Counted from the first letter of the stretch, positions 1 through 38,532 are shown. The stretch: DNA of 64,000 nt from Dipetalonema caudispina (GCA_013365325.1 JABVXV010000124.1:62001-126000), one strand, 5' to 3'. A program made the numbers and translations. Notes: a model not told the origin generated them from the sequence alone.

Positions 1-3000
1 AAACGAAATAAATCATCATTATACATTGTGACCTTTCAAAAAAACAAAAAAAAAAAGAAAGATTTCAAAGTTAAGTATAGCATCAGAATTCAAAACTGAA
101 TCGTTGTTGAAACGAAATACGGATTGATGAGATCATATTAGGAAATTTGTTTCACTTAAACGAAATTAGCTTCTTTTTTTAAATTCATTATTAGGTGTTG
201 CATCAAACAGTTTCTTGAACATGACCGAATTAAAATGTAGTAACGATTGGCGCATTTTGAGTTATACTGTTACTGATTTAATGATATGATAATTGACATT
301 GTTAGGAAGGTAATTAATTAACACGATACTAAAAATAGTACATTTCTCAAGCTTAAGAGTTTCATCGAAATTGTTTGATCTATTTTAATAATTTTGTATT
401 TTTTTCTTTAGTGCTATAGCTCGGATCATTCCAAATCGATCTTTTTTTTCCTTTTTGTGAATTGGAATTTCGAAAAGAATTGAAAAGATTTTTGTCTCAC
501 ACCTAACCAAACTATATCTTTGCATTCCTCTTCTGTTGCTTCTAACGGAAAAATGAAGTGTGGATAAGATGGAAGGAGTAATTCGCATAATGAATTTTCA
601 TGTGAAATGAAGTGAAGATTTTCATCATTGGGCGGTGTTAAGCAAGAAGTAGGCTTAATTCATTTTCAATTGACCGAAATACTCATCTTTCATTAATTGG
701 GTCAGTCTTTGTCAAGCAATTTCCTATTTCTTTCTTTCTTCGGAATTCATTCTTTTCATTTAGTGTGGTTTAATGTCCTTGACATTGTTGATGGAAAAAA
801 AAAAAGGGTTAGAATGATTAATGAATCAAAAATTCAAATGCTCAATTTTCCAGGATTGAATGGATTGAATAATAAAAATGGTTTGAATTGTTAATATTTT
901 AAAGATATTATACATAGATCTAAAACAGATACTATTCAAATTTTCAAAATAATTTTCATTTCAACGATAAAAGAATTTATCATAAATGTTTGAAAATGTG
1001 AATTTTTCACTAAATTCTGTAAATTCAATTTTTGTAAGCCATGTAGTTTTTATTAATTTTATCATTTTTATTTCAACCTCTCTCATCTTTTAGCATTTTA
1101 ACAAAGTTAATGAACTTTTTCAAAATGTATCAATTATTTACCAAAAGTTTGCTGCTTTACACTAAAAAGTTAGAAATTTAAAATTTGTCATTAATTGATT
1201 TAGACTATAAGGGCACCAGAAAAAATAATAACTTCCAGAAGAAATTTAAACAAATTTTTGAGCTCTTCGTACTTCTCTTTTAAATTTACCTTGAGTTATT
1301 CTTTTTGCAACTGTTTCAGGTAATTTTCATTTTTATTTGAGTAATAAAAAATTTTTATTTCTAAAAAAAATTAGAAACTGAAATGAAGTTATCTTTTTTA
1401 TATTATTCTACCGGAAATGGCAGACTTTTATTGCTTTCCGGAAAGCTTGTTCAGGTTAAATTAAAGTAGCTTCTCGCGAATAATTAATTTACATGAACAT
1501 AAAAGCGATTAAGCTATCATTTGTCGAACGATGAATAATGAATTTTTTAGATTAATAAAATAATTGATGATATAAGTTTGATTTTAAGGCCAAATTTTTA
1601 CTACATCAAAATAATTTTTTTTTTGGCTTTTTTCTCAGCTACTTTTAAACAGTCTTTTGGAAAAGATATTTCTGATAAATGTAAAATTTCTTGATGGAAT
1701 GTAATCATTCTTAGATGAGTTTGAATTTGAAAATTGCTGCAAAAGGATAGACTTTTATAATAATATTTAAATCTGATCGGAAAATTCCGTATCGTTAAGC
1801 TGCTGAATGTTAAGTAAACCCTTTTCTAAATGTTAAAAGATTTTTATAATTTTGTCAAAATTTCAGATTTTTCTTTACAGATTAAGTCATCAAGGGATCT
1901 ATGCATGTATAGCTCACTTTGAATAACTAAAAATTTTCGAGTTTTTGAAAAAAAAAAAATGCAATAAAAATTTGAAAAATTGTAATTGCAGAGGTTTCTT
2001 AGTGCACTTTTCTGTTTCTTTGTTTTATTGTTAGATGAACAAGAATTCTTTTGGATTAACATTTGAATTTTGACACCATTGATGTTTGGCTTGAAATGAA
2101 TTTAAAATTTCTACAATTCTAGTCAGAAGTTGCAAGACAAAATAATTCAAATTTCTGTATTGGTGAAATTTTCATTGCAACAAATTGAAGTTCTGTTGAA
2201 TGTTATTTCTCGGATGATTCGGAAGGTAAATGTACCAAATTTAAGATCCCTCATAAATTGATTATTTTTTAAATTATTTACGCTATTAATATAACTCTTT
2301 ATGTGAATGTTATCGCAGTGACGTTAGTAATTTTTGGGAATTAAACACAGCTTTTTTTTCTCTGCTAATTTTTTATGTAACATATAATGATTGATGTTCA
2401 AAAAAAGAGACTAAAGTAATTTGAAATGATAGAAATGAAGCAAAGTACTGGCAAATATTATTTTTGCGATATGTTGCGCCTCTTAATCACTATCACTATT
2501 TAATCATTATAATAATTGCTATCAATAATATATGTTCAATTCCTGTCCTTAAACCGTGATATGTTTGATGCTTACAATTATATTATAACATATGTAAGTG
2601 TATGTCTCGTTCTCTTGTCAATCGCAGCAATTCATCGAGAATTCCGATAATTAATCAAGAGAGAAGTTAATTGAAATACACAAAAGAGCAATCTCATGGG
2701 AAGGCTTAACGTATCGCATGTTCAAGCTTGTTGATTGAGCCACTTTGCTAACATTTCTCCTTTCTTTTCAAATAATAATTTTAATAGATTCCACCATTAA
2801 TGATGATGATATTAATTCTACTTGAGGCAACGATTTAACAAAATGATTGCGATCATGATATGTAGTGATAATACTTGATACAGTAGTGACAGAAAATCTG
2901 ATAATAATCATATAGTATTTAATTCCAGTGGTTTAGTATTTATATTCAGTATATTGGTAAAATGTAAAATACAAGCAGGGATCGAATAATTAAACATCCC

Positions 3001-6000
3001 TAAAACATTTCAAAACAATCTGTTGTCAGCAATGTGAATGATTGCTGTAATTACATTAAAACAACAATAATGATAAACAGCGTTGACAACAACGATAACA
3101 ATAATTATAATGATAACAGATACATGGGAAGAATAAAGGAAATTGTAGTATTTTACTTTTCCTGAATTTGGATTTAAGGACTCTTAAGTAGCAAGATTCC
3201 AAACTTTTTCTCTAACAACCATCATAAACACTACAAACGATACGTTCAAAAAAGATGGTAATGAAAAAGGTGATGATGATAATGATATGATACGATTACG
3301 ATATTAACTTACTAGCTAATGCTAAATCACTGTCGGTTCCATGTTTGATGAGTTGCATTTTCGACAATTGGTTCATCTTAATGCTTTCTTCTGCATTGAT
3401 GAACCTTCAAGTGGCTATCGAGCTATCGACATTTCATTAGTATCGAAAATAATATATCTTATGTTATTCATCGTTGCAGAACCCATCTGTGGCCTAATGG
3501 TCCAATATTAATGTCCTCTAGTCGGCATGGCATTATAAATTGATTGTAGTAACAGAAAAGAACTTTTTCAGGTGTTTTTGAGAGAGATTATTCAAAGGGT
3601 TAACCAAGGTCATTCACGCTTCATTAAAATTACAAATTTTCATTCCAAATATCCAGAAATATTACCTTTTCTTAATTGTTTGGTAAAGCCAAGCTATTTA
3701 ATATACAAAAGGTCATTGAAAGTTAAAATTTTGATATCTTAATGCTGAATTTCATCCAGCATGTTGATAAATGCTGCTAATCCTTCAAACCTTTTTGTGA
3801 CACGCAATATCTGCTTTTAGAGACTAAGCAGTCAGTTTGAGTTATTGAAATAGATGAAGTTTAAAATTTATTCTTACCACTCCTTCACATTTCCTCAAAT
3901 CGATTATTTACCTTTTTTGTTCAACCAATTTTACATTACCATCAAAAAGTTACTTTCTGTTATCAAACACAATTATTTAATTGATCATTATCTCATTCTT
4001 TTTCAACAAAATCCAATTTCAATAAAACCAACACAACCATTTCATATATACTTATAATGCATTTATTGCGTTTTTGTTGATTATTTTGATGAGAGAAAAA
4101 AAAAAAAAACTCATTTTTTTTTTTCTTTTTCCTACTGTAAAGAAAAAGAGGATTTTGATGATGGGATAATGGTAAATGCCAATGGTTGATGTTGGTTACG
4201 ATCGCCATGATATTTTCCAATAGCTTTCTTTGGGATAATGGATTTTGAAGGAGGGAGAAAGTGAATGATTGAATGAATGACTGCTGAGTGGAAAGAATAT
4301 AGCAAAAAGCATCTTTTCCATTTATCCAATAGCCTAGGCTCATCTGATTTAGGCTGTTATATAATATATCCATCTATATATGTATATAATATAAAATAAA
4401 ATATAAATGAGAAAAAAACATATATATACACTTATGTAATGCATATGTGCTTTTTCGATTATCGACACTGCAAAAGCAATAAAATACTAATGCGATTTGC
4501 GCGCCCTTTCTGTCCGTCGTCTATCTTTGCTAATGTCATCGAAATTGCCCAAATGACACAGATGATGATCACTTTGATGATGATCATATTGGATATCATT
4601 AATAATAATTGTAATAATAATGTAAATTTGATAATAAATAATGACACATTTTTTCCAGTGAGTATTATTTACAATAATAAATAGCTATTATCGTAATTAC
4701 AATGAGTTAAATGAATCGTTTGTATAAACATAAGTAATGAAAAGGATGATTACAAATTTGCATATCGCAGTAATTATGATTTTATTACAAAATGTGATAA
4801 TGATACTAAATGATGATATGATAGGAATGATAAGATTGCAGGAAGTTTAATGTTAAAATGAAATTATTACTACTACAAAATTTTTTGTTTTGTCACATTA
4901 CTGAAGGATTTGCATCAAAAAAGGACTATTGATAATGAAAACAGTATATGCTGATAATAACTCCTCAATATGATTTGAGTTTTTAACAAGAAAATTACAA
5001 GAAATTTTAGAGGGGTTTTTTTTTTAAAAAAAAAAAAATCATCAAAAAGTTTCATCTCCATCTCTAGCAACTTGTGTATAAACTTATTCTTTGATGATCG
5101 CTTGTAAATTGGGATAGCTCAGAAGGATTGATAGGAAGGACGGAAGGATAAATTGAAGACGAATAAGCATCATTTCATTTCCTCCATCTATCTTTCGAGC
5201 ATTCAAATAATGTAATTACCGGATGGACAACTTGACATCGCATTATTGTTGCCGATTGCTTACAAATGCAAGTGTAGTGCTTGGCATAAAAATTATAGCT
5301 TTACCACAATTATTATCCGTTGAATTTGCCGAAATTTAATGAACTTCTTATTTAATTACAGCAAAATTTTCTTGCATGAATGCTTTCTGAATGAATCTAT
5401 AATATATTATGCTTTATAACAGTTGTAGAAAACCAGAAAAAATATAAAAAAATGATTTAAAACTATTTAACAACGATGTTTTTTTCTGACGAATGTTATC
5501 AAAATTAATTTTATAGCATTATATGTATTGGTAAGTGTTGGTATAAGTAAAATACATATAATTATTTTAACAGAAGATTAATTTTAGCGATGATATAACT
5601 TCGACAAATTCCATATTTAATAGCAAAATGATTTAAATTTGTAATTCTTTAAATTAAAGTCCTATCTGCTGTTTTTAGATAAAGAGAAGAAATATTTTGT
5701 GCGTTGGGACATGCCTAGTGAAATTGGAAATTAGGTCCAGTGCCTTAAAATGCATTATACGAATTGATGAAGTGATATTGGCTATGAGCAATAAGCGTTG
5801 ATCTATTCAATCGTACATTAGGGATTGCATTTCAATACTTCCCAAATCTTCTACTCAAAGAGTTTTTTCCAGACAAAAGTGAAATAGGCCAAGTTGTAAG
5901 AGCTCAGCCATTAATATCTAAACAGCAACTGTATAGCAATTCTCGAAGGATTTATCATAACCTATACATTAAGAAAGCTAAAGGCGGATAAGTACAACTT

Positions 6001-6753
6001 TCAATTATAAAGTGATGCAGTAGCATTACGGTAGAAAGAGAAAAAATAATATTTTGTTGTGGGGGAGAGTTAATCTGATAATGTTGGATTTTGCTTGCTA
6101 AGAAAACAAACCATCAGTTATAGCTATTTGTTTAGGGTCAAATTAGAGAAAGTTTTGATACCAATGGAAAGAGCTGTTTTTTTCTTTGCTAGTTTTTTTT
6201 CTTGTTCTGCAGTAATTTATTGCAAGAACTTGGTCAAATGCAAGGAGTGGTCATTCATCAGTGACCTCTATGCCTTATGACAGCCAATAACATAGCAGCG
6301 GCCAGATGCCGTGCAGTGCATATAAGCAGCATGCTTTCATTTCTGCTATGTCGATGTTGCCACCTACCTTCCTCTCGAGCAATACCGCCTGCTCTCTGCT
6401 TCTGCTCTGTGGCTCCTTACTTCCTGCTTGTTGCTCCTGAGCTAGGCTATCCAATCTTCTACCATACTGTAGCATCGTCGTTCATCGCCAAGGATTCATC
6501 TCTATCGGTTCGGTGCTGGAATTCTTTTACATATCATTCATCTTAATAGATTGGCTAATACGACGATCTTCAACTTTTTGTGGCTTAACCTTAAAATTCA
6601 ACCTTAAAATTTACATTTCCTATCTATATCCGATCCAATTTGCCTGAATCTCGTGAGCTTCCCCATTGAACTTCTACTTACTCGCAATTGCAATCTTTTC
6701 CAAAGTTTATTTTGCGAAGTTTGATATCTAAAGCTTTTGCAAAATAGTTAATT
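1..6753. other. AT-rich intergenic region upstream of fax-1
   Basis: No exon chain or conserved protein could be read on either strand. Short open frames here are low-complexity or AT-biased and lack matching splice partners. The stretch holds A/T homopolymers, AAC/AAT-rich sequence around 3060-3120, scattered GAT-rich tracts, and a GC-richer block close to the fax-1 start (listed separately). A short inverted repeat with 7-bp arms (CCGGAAA/TTTCCGG) lies near 1412-1443. It most likely contains the fax-1 promoter and distal regulatory DNA. Confidence 0.6.
6240..6490 (+). promoter_or_regulatory. GC-richer block upstream of fax-1, possible promoter or 5' leader
   Basis: This stretch is visibly richer in G and C than the AT-rich flanks. 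It contains a TATA-like string (CATATAAGCAG) near 6318 and ends about 260 bp before the fax-1 initiation codon. Open frames cross it on both strands, but neither resembles a known protein nor links to fax-1 exon 1 by a clear splice pair. A promoter, 5' leader exon or conserved non-coding element is inferred from position and composition only. Confidence 0.3.
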
Positions 6754-9700
6754 ATGAATTCATATAAATCTCCAACACGACAAAGTTCTGATGAACAGCT
6801 TCAAGAACAACCACTTAATTTTTCAACTAATTCCACTAATGATATTACAATGTCAGCAGCAACAACGCTTTGGAAAGGTATAAATACGATGGAGATATGC
6901 TTTTTTGCTTTCTTTAGTAAAAATATATCCAAGTAATTAAATTCAATTAAGATCATTTCTGACCAAGCCTTTAGTAGTTAATTATTCGGATGTGTAAGAC
7001 TATATTTAGGAAAAAAGTTATGATTTATCAGTTTCTTCTTTCATTATGGGAACTAATTTTTGGCGAAATTTAAAATTTCAGATTCCGGTCAAGCTGAGAA
7101 ACATAATTTTGATGGTCAATGTAACACTACAACTTCCGGCATAAGCACAACTTCAGTTCCGGTTCCAACCCCAAGACCCCTGTTCACCTATCAGCCTCCA
7201 ATATTCATGACACCAGGATTCCTGCCACCATCCTATATGTCATCATTTGCTGCAGCGGCTGCGATGTCAGCTGCGATGAACGCCGCGGTACATCGCCTTC
7301 CACAACAGTTGTAAGTAAAGCATCAGAAATTTGACACTTAAAGGTTTTCAACTTTTAAAGAAACTCTAGTCAGCGTTTGTAAAATTTCACCCATTTCTAA
7401 TGATCTCAACGTTTCTCCAAATTTCGTTCAATAGATTTGATCGAATTGGTTTGAAAATTTCAAACAGTGCACGTTTTGTGGAGATTCTTTCTTTCCAAAA
7501 ACTTAGAACAAAATTAACAAAACCTGAATAATTTTTCTAAAATTTCCCCAGAAATTTCCTTCAAATTGTGATTTCTTTTCGAAATTTGATTTCATATGAA
7601 ATTTTTCCTTGAAGATCACCAATGAACAGTGCAGTGGAGTCGGATCCAGCAACGATTTCAGTAAATTCGTTCTGTTCGATGAATACAACACAGAGTCCGG
7701 CACCAACATCGCCGGCACTTTCGTGTGCCGTTTGTGGTGATGTATCCAGTGGAAAGCATTACGGTATCTCATTTATGTCTTCGTTTTTCTGATTTTTTAA
7801 TGCAATTCAATTTAAGAGTTTTTTTTTTTGGATGTTTAAACTATGGTAAGAAGTTTTGAAGTGATAAAATGGTAGTATTCAATATTTTTTAATTCCTTCA
7901 TAAATGTCCATATGAAAATGAATTAATTAGATTTTGAATGCTGTGTAAAATGTATTTGCAGGGATTCTAGCATGTAACGGTTGCAGTGGTTTCTTCAAGC
8001 GAAGTGTACGACGTCGGTTAATTTATCGTTGTCAGGCTGGTACCGGTTCCTGCGTCGTTGATAAAGCACATCGTAATCAATGTCAAGCTTGTAGGCTTAA
8101 AAAATGTCTCAGTAAAGGAATGAATAAAGATGGTATTGTTTTCTTCCAAATTAGCATATAATAACATTTGTATTGTAAAAAAATTGTTTTGCAAAAAATT
8201 GATAAAATTTTCAGCTGTACAGAATGAGCGACAACCGCGCAATACAGCTACAGTTCGTTTACAGAATGAATCGGAATTTTCGACATCTTCAGGTTTTTAC
8301 AAGTAAGTAATTTCGTATCCATTATATCAAACAATACATTTGTTAATACGAAACCCTCTTATTTTTCCCAATAGATTTTTTCTTGTGACCTTCCTAATTA
8401 AACTTTACTAATTATTTACTTTTTGTGAAATCACAAATACAGATATTTGAGCGTTTATTATAAAACTGTTAAAAATGTTAGTCAAAATTACCGAAATTTC
8501 AAGGATTGGAAAAATTTGCTGTACTTACTTTTAACTTACTGACTTAGTACAGCTAAACTTGCAGTGTTTAACTCAACCTGGCTTTTTTAATACAATGTAT
8601 TCGCTTAATTAGTAAGTATGATAGTACGGTGACCACGGCACTTTGTATGAATGGCGAAATACCAGATTCCACTTCCGGTGCATTGGTAACAAAAGGTTCT
8701 TCTCCGATTAGTGATTCCGGTAAACAGGATTCTGCGGAGGTTAGTTTTTTAAGTTTATTCGTGCAACTCGAGAAGCTTTTTTTTTTTCCTTTTTTTTTCA
8801 AGCTAAATATTGCTGATAAATTCAATGATCGCCATCTCAAATATTGCTTCTAAATTATTCAGATATTTGGTAGCGAAAAAATCGAAGAAATCAGACGTGG
8901 TGTTGAAAATGAAAATGTTCAAGAGGCTTCAACAAGACTTTTGTATTTGGCAATTAAATGGGCCAAAAATCTTCCATCATTTGCGTCATTATCATTGCGT
9001 GATCAGGTACGTTAGGATTAAATTATCTGATAATTTTAATAGTTTAATAATTTTTTGAAAAGTTCATCAAATAAATTGCTTTCTGCTTGAAAAATATATG
9101 ATAAATCTTTGTCTGCTATAGTTAAAATTGCTGGAAGAAAATTGGTGCGATCTTTTCCTTCTCAGTGTATTCCAATGGTCACTTCCAATGGAAAAATGTC
9201 CTCTGTTAAATGCTTCGCAGACAGATCTGTCCAGTTTTCGTTACTTAAACGATTTATTCTTTCGAATTCGTACTTATGGCATCGATCACGGTGAATTTGC
9301 TTGCTTAAAAGCGTTGGTGTTGTTTAGGCCAGGTAAATCCCTTTTAAATTTGTTGTGTTAATAGACTTACTGTCATTCAAATTTACTTAATGGACAATCA
9401 AAAACGAAATAGCATTCTAAAAAGGTTTAAATAAAGTCCAAATTCCAGTAATTATTAAAAAATTTTAAACTGATTTACTTTTTTAAAACCATTTTTACTA
9501 ACACAAAGTTAAATTTTCATTAAATTATGCAGCAGATTTTAAAATGTTAAGAAAGAGAAGACAAAAAAATTGGAAATCTTTAAAAAAATCAACTTTTTAA
9601 TATTACTAAAAATAAATCGAGTGAAAAAATATTCCAAATTTTCCGATGAATTTTAATTTTAAATTCCTTGTAATAAAAACTATTTTTTGGATTTGTTAAA

Positions 9701-11539
9701 TCACAATAAAAAAGAATTTTTATTTAAATTTCTAGGCGAAAAATTGTTGAACTTTTAAAATAACTGTTAGTTACTTCTGTTTTGGAAAATCTAAGAGATG
9801 AAGTATAAATGACATATATTTTAGTTTCTTATCTTATCATCTGCTATTTTTGAGAATATATCCGATACGACAAATAAGAATATTCGTTTCTTGTTGTCTT
9901 TATTATCTTTGCTTTTATCTAAGCCAACATTGTTCACTTTTGATTTATTAATTTCAATACAAACCTAAAAAAAAAACACTTACGTTTTCTTTTGAAATTC
10001 AATGCTTAAAATGTTTTTATAATATCTTTTAAATAGCTCCGAATTCGTCCTTTTATTTTGGTTATTTTGCAAATTCAAAAATTTCGCCAGTCATTTCTGA
10101 ACGATTTTTATTTTAAACTTCCATAGAAATATTTCAATTTCATTGCTTAACAACGTAGATTCTTTGCATTCATATATCTAATAACAATAAATGTGGTCCT
10201 CATTCATCTACTGTATTTATTCCACAAATACAAATAAATAACCAGAAGTAAACAACAAATTAAAATGTAATTAATTTAGTGAACGAAATTTGATTTTGGA
10301 TTGATTTGACTATAAGATGGAAATGATGTCAATTTCATCAAGCGATTCAATATCTAATTTAAGCACTGGATAGATAAAAGAGGGAGGATTTAGAGAGAGA
10401 GAGAGAGAGAGAGAGATGGACAAGAAACAGAAGGGGAGTAGTCATTGTAAGTGGCCGGTTAATTGAAGCGGCAATGGTGACAGAGATGGCGGCCTAGGCT
10501 ACAGTAAAAGAAAGGATGAAATAAAAAGCTAATTAAATACATTCCATTTTCTCTATCCTCCTCCCTCTTTTGCTAGAAGATTTGATTAAAGTTACCAGTG
10601 TGTTCGTTCATTCAATCGTTTTTTTGGATTGAAAGTATTTTTTCCTTTTACTATTTCCAAGAATAATTTTAATTAATATCTATTTTCTGATTTTTGATTG
10701 ATACTATAATTAATCAATTTATTTGTTAAAAAATTCTTTTCTTTTCCAATAAATTCGTTAACATGCTGTTTATTTTAAAAGTTCATCAATTTTTATTTTA
10801 TGAAAGATTTTGTTGAAGTTACACTAATTTAGAAGCAGAGACAAAATGTAATAAATGGAAATAAAACAATCTTTAATGTTATCGTTTTCAATTAAATTTA
10901 TAAATTAATAATCTCGAAAGTTCATTTTATGAAATTGACTTTTGTATTGAATGAAAATTCAAATTTTTAATTGCTAAATTTTTATATTCAATTGAATTTT
11001 TTTTTTTTTTTCGTCCCATAAGTTATTTTATTATTCTACAAATGTTTCAGAAACAAGAGGACTGAAGAATTTAACTCAAGTTGAAGATCTACAAGATCAG
11101 GCACAACAAACATTGGCCAGGCATACAATGAATTCATCACCTGCAAGGTTTTCCTTTCATACATTCTTGACAATTTACCAGCAATTAATTCCCAAACTTT
11201 ACATACAAAATCTTTCATTTGAAATTGAATTCTTTTTTTTTTTTTTTTTTTTTTGTTTTTTAACAAATATATTCATTCATATATTTTAGGCGAATTAACA
11301 AAATTATGTGTTTATAAAATAATTTTATACATAGTAATTGCAATAACAAATAATATTACAAAATGATAAATACCTCAAAAATGTCGTCTAAAAATTGTCA
11401 TTGCAGATTTGGTCGATTACTTCTTCTGTTACCACTCTTACGAACAATAAGCGCGGAAAAAATTGAACGAATGTTTTTTATGACAACATTTGGAAATACA
11501 TCGATTGACAAAATCATTTGTAAAATGTATAACGGATGA
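6754..11539 (+). CDS. fax-1: Nuclear hormone receptor, NR2E3/PNR group (FAX-1 orthologue), ten exons
   Basis: Complete gene. Exons that join in frame: 6754-6877, 7082-7310, 7615-7763, 7962-8132, 8215-8302, 8613-8739, 8863-9006, 9122-9332, 11051-11147 and 11407-11539 (490 residues; stop TGA at 11537). A Ser/Thr/Pro- and Ala-rich N-terminus leads into a two-finger DNA-binding domain starting [14 protein letters not shown]. The P-box is CNGCSG, with Asn where most NR2E receptors have Asp, which is typical of the FAX-1/PNR subclass. After the second finger comes the extension [11 protein letters not shown]. The ligand-binding domain carries [20 protein letters not shown] and [18 protein letters not shown] and ends near IICKMYNG, the position where vertebrate PNR ends. 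In C. elegans FAX-1 is a nuclear transcription factor controlling neuronal identity and axon pathfinding. The ATG at 6754 is preceded by a nearby stop; a further upstream coding exon cannot be excluded. The last donor/acceptor pairs and helix-12 region are intact, so the gene looks functional. Confidence 0.95.
9333..11050 (+). other. Long intron 8 of fax-1
   Basis: This is the largest intron of the gene (1.7 kb), bounded by a GTAAAT donor and a TTTCAG acceptor, and it separates two ligand-binding-domain exons. It is AT-rich, contains an (AG)n microsatellite near 10392-10416 and a GC-richer patch with GGCGGCCTAGGCTACAG near 10487-10503. No exon or nested gene was recognised. Confidence 0.8.
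10392..10416. repeat. (AG)12 microsatellite in fax-1 intron 8
   Basis: Uninterrupted AG dinucleotide run read directly from the sequence. Confidence 0.95.
11233..11254. repeat. poly(T) tract in fax-1 intron 9
   Basis: An uninterrupted run of about 22 T residues in the last intron, about 150 bp before the final acceptor. It may simply be slippage-prone DNA. Confidence 0.9.
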
Positions 11540-13957
11540 TTGAAAGTGTTTTTCAGTGTGTGTGTGTGTGTGTGTGTCTATTTCTTTTAGACTATTTTAG
11601 CCTACTAAAAGTTTTCATTTTTTTTTTTTTTTTTTTAAATTAAAAATGGTGATAATAGTACTTTTACGACAAATTTAACCTATAAGGATCAGTAATTGAA
11701 ATAATTAACTATAAAATATTTACTAGCCAAATCAGCAAATGTTAGAATTGATGTGAATATTCTGGATTGGAAACTAACGAAGAGATCAATCTTAGAAAAC
11801 TGAATTTTCCACGATTGACCAGTTCTATTTTTGATAGGATGATTAGTTTAAAACCAAAATTTTATGTTAAATTGAATTATCATTCAAGCATATCGTCAAT
11901 ATAACAGAGAAGAATCACTCAATGGAATATTTTTAAAACGATGTTGAATAACATGAATTGAAACTCAATCAGTGATGAATGTGAAACTTGAAACCAGACA
12001 ATTTTTTATTTGTTCCATTTGAAAAAAAAAAAAAAAAAAAAACTGCAGCAAATAGAAATGAAATGACATGTTGTATATTTCATGTATCCACTAATTCAAT
12101 CATGCTCAATTCCTGCTTCGGGAATGTATCACGCAATTGTGGAAATTAATTGAGAAGTGTAAGCTTATTGCATGATGATGCTGTTCCTAGTCATCATAAT
12201 AGGAGTAAAAGCCATAACATTTAATGGAAAAAGATTCGTCTTTCATCCCTAACAAATCTATTTCATTAATTACTAAGTCATTGAAAAGCATTCTTCTTGC
12301 CACCTTAAATGATCACTGGACAATAGAATCGTGGGAAAGTGTAATTGTCATTGACTGTATTTTAAAAATGTCTGCATATTTGGTTTCAAAGTGCTGTTGA
12401 AGCATTTGCTATCTGAATTTGAGTATTCAAGCTTCATTCCAGAATCTTGCAAGAATTAATCTTGGTTTTGATTTGCTCACATAGTGTCAAATATTACCAA
12501 TTTCTTTAATCGGTTATCTTGGAAATTCCTTTAACATTTAAAAATTTTAACACTACTGAATGGAATGAAGATCAAACAACCAAAAACTATTAAAAATAAT
12601 AAAATCCACTTTTTGTTATTCGGAAATACCAACTGACTGCAATGAGCAAAGCCCATGGAAATTTGACAGCCTTATATAATTTAGCGAAATGCTAAAGACA
12701 AATTTCGAAACAAGATGTACTCCATCGTGGCATTCAAAATTATTTCTGAAAAGGTTTGGTAATTGAATGATATGAAACGAAGCAAAGAATTTTTCAGTTG
12801 AGTTTTAGTGAAAATCCAAAGAACTATCGTTAACCGAACAATAAAAACAAACAAATAAATAAACAATCCAGAAATTACATATTAGCAACACTAACAAAGA
12901 AACAATTAGTCAAAAGAAAGGCAAAAGTGAAAGAATTAAAGGACGAACATGAACAAATATATCATAAGTTGAGCAAGCTCCAAGCTAAACCCCATAGAAG
13001 GAATGTAATTAACAGCATATAAGATACTCTAAAACAAAAGTATAAAACACCATTTTACAAGTCACTAAAAAAGAAAAGTAGACACCAGATAAATTGTTTA
13101 TGAACTCCAAAAATTGACTTTGGACCTAAAAGATATTGATTTGTGACTATTTAACACCTGTTCCTCTTCTTGTCTTTCATTTAACTATGGAAAAAAAATT
13201 AGCCAGACTAATATTTCTCGTATTCGTAAAATGAAAGAAATCAAAAATCAATAAGTTTCTAACAACTAACTTCTCCGCCACTGTAGTATAACATTGTTAG
13301 GATGGCAAAGCAATTAATAGAAATGCCAGAAAACTATTTTAAAGTACTGTAAATCTGTAATAATTTGAAGACAAACAAAATCAACTTGAAACTAACTTGA
13401 TGTGCTTAACTAGAACGCAGAACGTTATTTGGTGTAACAATAAAGATGATGAAAGTTGCGGAGACAAAAACAATCAATCTTAAACATCTAAACATTACTA
13501 GGCCAGAAAAGGCAATTTGAATAATTGCCGCCAAAACTAACAGCAACTAAAGTTCACAATGGAATGAAACAAAATTATAAACAAAAACTAACTTACAGTG
13601 AACAGACAATTCATGAAATAATAAGAACTGGTATAAACGAAAAAATCAATGTGTAGGCACACCAAAAATTATATATCGCTAATGATCCTCAGTGATGGTG
13701 GTCGTTTTACCTGCAGATTTTCTCCTTGCCAGCACAACACTCGACCAGATACGAAATTAACGAACAACCTCGTACATCGATTTGAAAAAGTAATGCTGGA
13801 AAAAAGAAACGACAGTGATAATAGTATCAGCTAGAACGTTTGTATCGTTGTATCAATCAGTGCTAGTAAACTAACTTTAAACACAAATAACAACCATTAC
13901 GGGAGAAGATGGAAACTTCAAAAGTTATCCGCGTAATTATCAATTTTTAAAAAGAAA
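11540..13957. other. Convergent intergenic spacer between fax-1 and lyst-1
   Basis: Holds the 3' UTRs of the two tail-to-tail genes, T and A homopolymers (11618-11636 and 12022-12042) and AT-rich unique sequence. From about 12840 to 13900 the plus strand is strikingly A-rich and carries scattered fragments of open frame that do not join. No recognised domain, RNA gene or terminal repeat was found. Confidence 0.6.
11556..11577 (+). repeat. (GT)11 repeat just downstream of the fax-1 stop codon
   Basis: Starts 17 bp after the TGA, so it should lie in the fax-1 3' UTR as a UG repeat. UG repeats are known binding sites for TDP-43 and CELF family RNA-binding proteins; a regulatory role here is inference. 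Confidence 0.9.

Positions 13958-38532
<24,575 letters not shown>

Noticed and set aside
6277..6546. 89-residue plus-strand frame upstream of fax-1
   Set aside because: Cys/Ser-rich, no recognised family, and an equally open frame on the opposite strand. Better treated as a GC-richer regulatory block.
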